From Trichoplax sp. H2 (Eukaryota; Placozoa; Uniplacotomia; Trichoplacea): DNA of 64,000 bases. The DNA is taken from contig NOWV01000115.1 of the NCBI GenBank assembly GCA_003344405.1, positions 62,001 through 126,000 of the forward strand. Reading direction: 5' to 3'. The notes below the pieces were generated by a model that worked only from the letters and a program-made list of their open reading frames with translations, was not told the origin of the DNA and ran no database searches. Position 1 is the stretch's first letter, and the number at the start of each line of letters is the position of its first letter. Both the position numbers and the translations under genes were made by a program. Positions 14,181 through 23,800 of the stretch are shown here, piece after piece.

Positions 14181-14803
14181 ATTGGAAAGTCAAAGCTAAC
14201 TAACAAGTATTTACTATCAATTTGGATTGTCTTTAATTGAATTGGCTATTTCCTATCACTTTCGCGAAGACATTTACAGGTCAATGTAAATTGAAAGGTT
14301 TTCATTCGACCAATGCAGTGCACGAGTAAAGTCCATCACAAAAATAAAGCGAAATCAAATGGAAACATTTAAACATTTATGTTATGACCGTCATTTCTTT
14401 TCTCAAAAATACGTAACGCCAAAATTGAAAATTGTTTATGTTTGAATAGATATGTTGGCAATGGGTAAATAGAGGGTATTTTTATTTAATTTTGTAATTG
14501 TGTCATCAGCCTTATTTCTCTTACCTGATCTTGCTTTAATTCGAAGTTCATGTAATTGTAAAAAGTATCTTAAACTCTCGTAATGGTCATGATTTATTAT
14601 GATTAAAATTACTTGGCTGCATCACGTAAGGCCAGTGATGTTATGATACCATTATCTTCTATTCCATCGTGGCCATAATTTATTATAGCTGAGATTATTC
14701 CAGTACATTAGATAATGCCAGTGGCATTATCCTATAATTAAAGTATAAAAACGATACGATTCTCAAAACCAGCCTAATTCCTGAACTTAATGCATCATGT
14801 AAT
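14181..14803. other. 3' flank of the receptor gene, nothing else recognised
   Basis: AT-rich. A short palindromic AATGCCAGTGGCATT is seen near 14716-14730, and a GGCCAGTGATG/GATAATGCCAGTGG pair could be the arms of a small degenerate inverted repeat at about 14630-14735. No gene. Confidence 0.4.
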
Positions 14804-15011
14804 CGAAAACATGCTCATGTAAAGTTCCCTTACTTATGCAAATTGTGTGATGTCGATGTGATACTTTCCTGTAATGAAATTAATGCAATCCAAATGTGAT
14901 TTCAATAGCAAATAAATTGTCCATCTTAACAGCTTCCTCGTGATATTCTTCTGTTTACTATATTTATATTTTTAATCCATCTTAGTTTTCTACCACATTA
15001 CTTTATGCAGC
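14804..15011. repeat. Allelic copy 1 of the locus repeated after the gap at 15307
   Basis: This 208-bp stretch is repeated at 15327-15534 with a handful of single-base differences. The copies part company exactly where copy 1 enters a TGTCACGG LTR-type terminus (15012), so they are best read as two haplotypes of one locus with and without an insertion. Confidence 0.75.
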
Positions 15012-15306
15012 TGTCACGGTACGCCGTTACTAATTAAGTAACTGTAAATTAATGAATGCTTATGAATAGATAAGATAAGGTTATGTGCTATGTTTTAATG
15101 CGCTTGCAGCTGATAATAGGATGGTAGAAATGAGATAAAAATAGAAGTTGTTAGCAGTTAATTTACTGCAGGTTTATAAGGTATGTTAATCTCTAAAAAT
15201 TGAGCTGTATATGGACGAAGGTTAAGCGTCTTAACACCTGATAGCTTGTAGCTATCTAAATCTGAGAATATCGACATGTATATTTAGTAATGGTATTATA
15301 CTAATT
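15012..15306. repeat. LTR-type insertion, 5' part only, runs into gap
   Basis: Begins TGTCACGGTACGCCG, like the family 1 LTR start at 56699 (TGTCACGGTACGAAC), but the body differs. It is absent from the second copy of the flank (15534/15535 junction), so it is a probable polymorphic insertion. The right end and its target duplication lie in the gap. Confidence 0.6.
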
Positions 15307-15326
15307 NNNNNNNNNNNNNNNNNNNN
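15307..15326. other. 20-N assembly gap between allelic copies
   Basis: Left side ends inside an LTR-type insertion. The right side restarts with a second copy of sequence from 14804. Confidence 0.9.
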
Positions 15327-15534
15327 CGAAAACATGCTCATGTAAAGTTCCCTTACTTATGCAAATTGTGTGATGTCGATGTGATACTTTCCTGTAATGA
15401 AATTAATGCAATCCAAATGTGATTTCAATAGCAAATAAATTGTCCATTTTAACAGCTTCCTCGTGATATTCTTCTGTTTACTATATTTATATTTTGAATC
15501 AATCTTAATTTTCTGCTACATTACTTTATGCAGC
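15327..15534. repeat. Allelic copy 2, empty-site version
   Basis: Near-identical to 14804-15011. After the shared CAGC it continues into GTAGTTAGATC with no LTR, so this copy shows the uninserted site and carries on as the main sequence toward the TRPA gene. Confidence 0.75.
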
Positions 15535-16009
15535 GTAGTTAGATCTTCAGATCTAGGTAATTGCTGGCACATGCATGCTCTAAGTATATTGAATTATAGC
15601 AGATAAGCAATGTATGATTATCGTTGTCAGTTTTATGCAGAATTTTTATTCATTAAATATTACAATAACGTAAAAAAGTGTGCATAATGAGAACGAATTA
15701 GCCATTAAATTAAGTTGTACAATATTTTGTGATTAAATGGCTAAGTAATTTGCGTCTTTAAATTAAATAGTAATCTTAAAATACCTAGTATTAAATGTAT
15801 AAATTTCTAATAAATTGCTGTATTAACGCTGTTCATCAATTAATTCGGTAAAATAGTATTTGCTCATGTCAAGGAGTAGATCATCCATATAATAACCACG
15901 TTAATTTTAGAGTACGAATTGACCTAATTAGCGATGTTTTTATGTCATTTAATCCGTCTCAGCCCATCGTATGTAATAATTTGAATTGGCTATCTAACAA
16001 ATTACTGAA

Positions 16010-19000
16010 TTAAATTTGATCAATGTTTAATGCTTCATCAATTTTCTTAAAAGATTTCATGACATCTTCTCTAAAAGCCATGAATTGTTCTGTTAAAAAT
16101 TCAATTCTAAAAAATTTAAAAATACGATGTTGAATTTGAATCCAAAGATTATTTAAGATATGATTCAATGTCCTTTATTGTTTGCAACTTCTTATCTTGT
16201 TAATAAATTATGCTTTAACAGAATAAATTGATTTAGAATTTAAAGCGTGCAAGTAGCTGGCACTAATAATAACTAAACTTAAGAAACCTCGCACCTTTTT
16301 TCTTGATTGCCTATTCGTTCAATTGCTGATACAAATTTGGGATCCGCTGATGTAATATCAGATTTATTAATAGCACTGGTAGACTCCATGTTCTTATTAT
16401 CGGCCTAAAGCGATAACATATACGTATTTCTGTGAGTTTATAGCTCGACTGGTTTAACTAATGGCCCACAGTATTTGCACCATTATTTCTAGTAGAGTTT
16501 AAACTAAGCAATAATGAGGACAAATCGTATTTTCGTCATATTTACCTGGTTCAGTTTTTTGGTATATTTGTCCGTGTGGCCTCGCTTATAAAAACGATTT
16601 CTAAATCTTAACGGCAATGTCCTTTCGAGATCATCCAAATATTCTACGCGCGATGATAACAATCGAAATCCTGCTTCTCGCCTTACTTTATCAATATCAC
16701 CGACAGCTAGACCAACCTATTAAAGATAATTAAATATGTACGTTACCTGACAATACTCATCGTAATTTATCTGATTTCAACTTCTTAAAGCAGAATCGTC
16801 ATCATAAATTTACCATTAAATTCGTAAGGACGATAGGCATCAAAAATATAAATATCACAATCATTACTAATGCTGTAACGCTTTTAGGAAGCGGAATTTT
16901 ATTTTTTTGGATCTGGCTCATCCAGGAATCAGTATATTCCATTTCACCAATCATCATGTTAAGGACTGTAACTGTGCTAATGGGGATACTGTAATAGGTC
17001 GACTGAAGGATATATGAACAATAAACAGGCAATTAGTGATGTAAGAATATAATCAATGACATAAAATATCGATACACATACTGAAATTCAATCTAAATAG
17101 GACTTATAATAATTATGTTGAGTCTGTATGTATTAATGCAAACTTGTGTTGGATTTAATGTGTAGAAGCTAATCCCGAATGCCAAGGCCAATATAAAGAC
17201 GATTCCCGATATCTGAAATTTGTAAGTGAAGAATCGGTTATAATATCTAGATACATTTATACTTGACTAAAATTAACACTAGCTTTCTAACTAACAACAA
17301 TAGATTTAAAAGTTAAGTAGGAGGAACTTGTCTAAATAATTGGATTCAAATATCATAATTAAAAAATTCAGATGAGAAACAAACTTTTAATACAGTCGCC
17401 ATGACGGATTGTAGCATTAATATGTAGATGCCAATGAAATCTAATCTGAATTGTTATGAAAATATTATTTTACCAAAAGAGATCTATTCTATATTGAAAT
17501 GGGGAAAAAATTAATCATACCTTTCCATATGGAATAATAAATTGACATAGGCTAAAAATATCAGTATAGTATAGATATTGAGGACATTTTCATAGTTTGC
17601 GATGTTTGTAGCTGCCAGAAGCAATGAATAAAGGGCGATATCCAAGTAATTTGAAAACGACTTGAAATAATTTAGTCTCTGAAATAGTAAGAAATAATAA
17701 CATTGTCAACTCATCACCTACCGTATGTTTTAAAAATATTAAAACTATGTTGAAGATAGTAAGGTGGATAACTATTTTATTGTTGCGATATGATGCGATA
17801 GGTTATAGTTCAAGCAATTTATTAGCAACAAGTTTATTATAATCAGATAGGAGTTTTCGAAAAAAATGCTCGTTCTAAGACATAGAAGATCAATGTGCGG
17901 TATTGTATTTATCGTACACCACTATTTACATGAAACGTTACACTTCTATTAATGTCGAAAATTATAAGATGTTGGGCATCTTCACAAATACAGAACATCA
18001 ATTTGCATAGACTTTGTAATTACTTAACGACTACTATTGCTTATTCACAATATCTAATATTGCGAATCAGCAATCTACTATTGTTAGCAAAGCTATAGGA
18101 TCTATTATTAAATAACAAATTATATTAACTAAAGTGTTAGCGGCAATTTACAAAATCAGGCATTTTGCTGAATACCTAAAGCATTTCAGGTATTTTGCAA
18201 AGTAATTGATTTGGCAAATTGCCGTTAAATGATATATGACTACAGTAGTACTTAAACAGCTAAACTATTTATAAACCGTACATCTAATATAACTGAGAAT
18301 GTTTATTCTATACGAAAAATATGGAATATCCTTCATTTCCGTTATTGAAAGCTATCTTATAATATAATTTTTTACTTTTTTTACCTGATGAAATAACTGG
18401 TAAGCTTCTAATACCACATTTATGTATGCAAATACCGTCATACATGTTTCCATGAATGCATAAATTGGTGTATCCTAAACGATTAATTTACGGCAAATAA
18501 TGTGATTCTGATTATAATTGTAGTTGCGATATTATTAAATTTATGGGAACAGAAAGGATGAAACTTTGGATTTACATACTATTAGCGTAGCTTTCAGCAG
18601 TATTTTAACACACTGCAACTTACAAAAATCGCATAATATTTCTTCGGAGAGTCTGGAAGTGGCTCATATGTTGTTACCAAATCGCTTTGTGTAGTTGGTG
18701 GAGCATCAGTCTTGCTAATTGATGCAGATGGCTGATTAGTGCTAGATACTACTTGAGAAGGTGTAATATTAGGATCACTTAACGCCTTTCCTTGACGTTT
18801 ACGCGCCATTAGTGATGAATCGATTGAATGAGATATCGATGGACGAATGAGGTTGGGATCTGGTCCTTTAGAAGGCTGAAGATGATTATCAGAAATCGAT
18901 GAAGATAGCCAATCAGGTACAAAAACTGACACTAAAATAAAAAAATGTCAAATGAGGTAAATTAATTGATGGAGATTTATTGAATCGATTATCTTCTCTT

Positions 19001-20829
19001 CGCATAACGCCCGACATTATGTTAATAACTTATGTGGAATACCTACCGGAATAAAGGTCTTGCCTGTACGAAGCATCTACCGTAGGTGTAACCGTATAGA
19101 CTGTACTAGATATACCAGTTCCAGGCTTTAATCCTAGACCACGAATTGCTTCTCTTGGCATATAGTATACTCTATAGTCTTCGGCAATAATTCCATAGCA
19201 TGATAGGCAAATTAAAAAGATTAGATATACACCGAGGTTGATGTAGTAGAAGTATTGGCCAAATTTTCGCCTAGGATTTGCAAAAGAGGGTAATCGATCA
19301 GGATTCTTTTAGAAAGTGACATAACTACTGTTATGTTACTGTAGTGCAGCCCCAAATATAGCTTAGATTATTATTATAAGACTGTACGAGAATAACTTAA
19401 CTTGTAAGCTAGAGTGTAAGATTGTGTAAGAGTCTATTGCGATTTAATGGGTAAGATAAGATTTGTTACAGTAAAAGCATTCTGTAACTAATCGTATATA
19501 AATCGTGAATTTTGCTGAAATAAGTAGATTGTCAGATAGTCAGATAGTCCTTGGTAAGTTAGACGAACCTAACTTCTGTAATAAAGTGAAATTTGCAAGA
19601 AACTGTAGTTCTTGATTTATTGTTTTGAAGATCATTTTATCGCAGTTACATTAGCTACGAGCTATGTATCCGTTTACAAAATGTTTCAATAAAATTGAAT
19701 ATAGTATATTCTTAATTTATATGGTATATCTATTATATGAGGAACTTTTTAGTAACCATTTATTATAAAATTCATGATAGCTTCCTAAATGGATTTCTAG
19801 TTTCAAAAATTGATTAGTTTATAATCATAGTTCACTTCACCTACCACTTTAATTCTCGTAATTTTTCTGCCAACGGATGTCTTAATAGATCTACATTTTT
19901 ATATTCCATCATGGTCTAAGCGATAAAATTTAGATATTAATTCCTTCTTCAATGAAATAAATGAATTGATTTACTGTAACTCTAAAGAAGGAAATTATTT
20001 ACTCTTACTGCAATGCTTACAAAGAAGTATAGGGTTAAATAATACTGAACACTTGTTGCGATCAATTTTGTTATTTCATTTCGAAGATTATTTTAAATGT
20101 TTTAAATTTATTAGAATTTCAGAATCGATATGATTTATTCAATGCGTACCGAAAAATTATTTGGTAATCTTGGCAATAATAAATGCTTACAGTTAACGCG
20201 TTATTATTATTTCTTTTTTTTAAATGCTGTCCCTGTAATTCAAATTCAGGTCCAGGGTCTACCAAACTGAAATCATAGGATGTTTCCATTTGCTAGGATA
20301 TAAATAAAATATTACACGACATAGTTAGCATATCTAGCAATTAATATCGTGTATTTATTACGATTTAATTTCTAATTTGGTCTCTGATATTAAACATGAC
20401 ATATTACTTTTGCCATTCCAATTTAAATTTTCGAAAGACCAAAGTAATTTATTAAAATATTTTGAATTCAATTTTACGCCATGCAGACTCAAATCGTATA
20501 CGTTAATTTTAATTATAATATTTCGAAATGGATTAAATAACGCTTCAATGTAACAGTGATGGTTAACTACCTTTTCAACGCCATTCTTTGTTCTGACTAT
20601 ATCTCTAACGTGAGTTTCAATGCATGAATCCATGACTATCTAAGTAATATGAATCAGTGCACAAAAACATTTCAAACATTAAAAAAATTTTAAATTTATA
20701 GTTACCTTTCGGAAGCCTTAACTATTAATATTTTGAGCTATTACCTTGGCTACACTAGGTAAGTGTCTTATCATGTACTGCATAGTAGTTATCCCGTCTT
20801 TATTTACATTTAAGAGTAATTGTCGTCCA
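16010..20829 (-). other. TRPA gene: pre-S1, channel and C-terminal exons 15-28
   Basis: Exons on the - strand: 20745-20829, 20571-20639 (or 20610-20639), 20191-20292, 19845-19915, 19047-19270 (S1), 18624-18931 (S1-S2 loop), 18385-18474 (S2), 17521-17678 (S3-S4), 17385-17445 (S4-S5 linker, GIYILMLQSVMATVL), 17144-17212 (S5, ILALAFGISFYTL), 16814-17002 (pore helix, MMIGE, S6), 16546-16716 (GLAVGDI and post-S6), 16295-16404, 16010-16106. Phases agree at every junction listed. The pore carries Glu after Gly where vertebrate TRPA1 has Asp. The tail has a short charged helix (FMAFREDVMKSFKKIDEAL), a possible remnant of the TRPA1 coiled coil. Confidence 0.9.
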
Positions 20830-23800
20830 CTATAATCAAAGTAGATCGAAAATATGAATGTTATGTAGGTGAACAATTTAATTATAGAGAATTTAATAAA
20901 AGATTTTGCTTCTTCGAACAATAATATCGAAGGCAGTTATTAATTGAGACTGTAATCTCTATAATTGCGATTTATACCTGTACTACCTAAAATAGGTATA
21001 GAATGAAGAAGTAATCATAATTTTATGCTCATTGCTTACTATTTATGCTTGAAAAGGATTATAGCAACCATTTCTTGTCTATGTTCTATGGCGTAATCTA
21101 AACTGGTCTTCTTATTTTCATCAGTTGCTAAAGTATCCGCACCATAATCTACAAGTAGCTTTGCTATTTCATGAAATCCTCTGGCGGCAGCTGTATGCAA
21201 TATCGTTTCCTATAACATTTTTTGACATCATAACGCATGAAAATAGTAATTGATAATAAGGGTCATGAAAAAAAAATAAATTGCGAACAATTTTGAAAGT
21301 CTTACTCATTAACTATTAAATTAGAAATAGAAAGTAATGTAAGGCCATTATCTTAACATAATCAATCTAATAAAAGTGTTATCTTATACTAAGAACAATG
21401 ATTCCTACCCCTTTAGAATTTGCGATATTTGGAGAAATGCCATGATTTAATAACAGCTCAACAATACTTGTGTAGCCCTTATTGACCGCAATTTCAATCG
21501 GCGTGATATAACTGCCGTCCCTAATAGTAAGCAATATATGGTGCTTAATTAATCGTTAAAGAACGCGAAATGACAATTGCCTACGATGAATGATCACTCA
21601 TACTTCTGCAGTACTATACAATAAATTTAAGTTAATGGCTAATAATTATACTTGAATCTTCATATCGGCTATATAGAAAATTAGAAATATTGGCAGAAAA
21701 AATGAGGGCGAGCTTACCGTTTCGCAGCATCAGCACCATAATTCAGCAAATACTGAATCGCCTCAAGATGACCACTTATCACAGCAACGTGCAAAGGCGT
21801 TCGTGATCTATCACCAATGCTGTTGATTAAAGAGGGCCCATTTTGGCATATTACTTGAATTGATTGAAGACTGCCACTTCTGAAGTAAATAGAAATACAG
21901 AAATATTCTAATAGAGTAAATCATATACTCGTAATTATTATTTCTTGTAGATGATCAGTTTTTGCGATATTAAATCGTTTTAAATTTTAGAAAGAGTTTC
22001 TGGTAATTTGATTATTTGAGTTAAGATTTAGGAGTAAAATTTGCATGACAAGTTAGAATAATTTTTTTCTGACGTAGTTAAATCAGTCAGGTAATAAGCA
22101 GTCTCTCATTTACTATGATGTGCTAGCTCTCATCTTTCTCTTATCAAAGCATACCTGCAGGCTAAATGTAACGGGCTGTTATCATCATCATCGACGACGT
22201 CGAGATTACCACCTCGCGAAATTAAGAGCCTTAATACCTACTTATTGAAAATGTAATGAACTTTCTCAAGACCAGGATAATTTGTCATGTATTACCAGAA
22301 TTTCTTAGTGTGTAATGGCTAAATAAATCGTGCTAGTCATACTAAAACGTATTACGGATATTAAAATCAGCCTTGATTGCTATTGCAAAATCTGGAGTGA
22401 TCAGATGGCCTGTTCGCTGTAAAGCGTTATCATCAAGGCCAGCATACATAAAATTTATAATCTAGCTGCTATTTATATCAAATTAGAACAGCAATGTTAA
22501 CGTTAAATATAAAAGTACATCTATATGGTAACTTAAAGGGCCACATTCACCGAATTATATGCACCTATGATACAAAATGTAATCAAAAACTGAGCGTATA
22601 CAGGTTCTAGAACCTCATAACTTCCGGATTCGGCTGCATAATGTATTGCTGCTCTTCCGAGTGAATCAACTTCATTGATGAGTGAATTTGCTCCTCTCTA
22701 TTTAAACCAGATGTAAAAACATGCATGCTTAATTCTTTAAACAAATTTAAAATCAAAGCATTAAAATTCTTTCATAAATCTCTATGTTATTCATTTTTAT
22801 CAAATATTTGTACTTTTATTAACATAACGGATACCTTGAGTAATTCTTCAAGGATTGCAACACGATTATGTATAGCGGCAATGTGAAGAGATGATCGATT
22901 GCGATCATCTTGCGTCAGGTAGTCTGCTTTATTATTTAAAAGATATGTAACAGTTTCCGATTTTCCCTTTTCGATAGCATGTAGTAAAGCCGATTTACGT
23001 TTTCCGTCCATGTTGCTAATCGATGCTCCCTGATGTTTTTAACGTAACGGAAAAGCATTAAGCGAAACTGAACATATCAAAATGTACTGGTAATCTTTTT
23101 CAAGTACATTAAAACATAATAATAATATACCATCATTAGTTAAATACTAATTCGTTTTCTTACGTTCTCTAGTAATATCTTTATAATGCTAATGTGACCA
23201 CAAGATGCAGCAATATGAAAAGCGGTGTTGTAAAATTTATCACGCGCTTCAACATGAGCTCCACTTTCAATTAACACTTTAACTGCTTCGATTTGACCCG
23301 ATGCCGCAGCGATGTGAAGCGGCGTTTGTCCATCTCGCTGTATCATTATTACAAAATTTAATTATAAATAAAGACAATCATTAATTTTAGAAATTGATGC
23401 AGTATGCTATTTAATATTGCAAAGTTTAGGGCTAGGGTTAGTTATAGTCACCCATTACGATGGAAATATACGTAACCCTTAGTCTGATTACTATCTATAT
23501 AGCGTACTTGTGCTGCATGAATGTCGCTTCCGATTTTCAAGCATAGCTTGATAGCCTGTTTAAAGAGAAAGGAATTAATAATATTCTATCATTAAATAAA
23601 TTTTAGATAATTATACTTATATGCACTAACTTCAATACGGCCTTTTTGAGCCGCTCGATGTAAGGGAGTTTGCTGATCGTTATCTGAAGCGTTTATTTGC
23701 TCGATCTCTGGAAAGTTATAATTGGAATGATCCAATAGTATATTGATAAGTTCTACTGAGCCCTTTGCTGCTGCATAGTGAATCGGCATACTACCATCAA

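Noticed and set aside
14804-15534. Sequences repeated on both sides of N gaps as true tandem duplications
   Set aside because: Every duplicate is interrupted by an N gap of exactly 20, and the copies differ in LTR presence or simple indels. That fits unmerged haplotypes better than seven independent duplications.
22341-22461. Possible U12 AT-AC intron (ATATCC near 22356) at the TRPA exon 10/11 junction
   Set aside because: The matching AC acceptor and branch site were not convincing and the resulting frame was not better; left as an uncertain junction.
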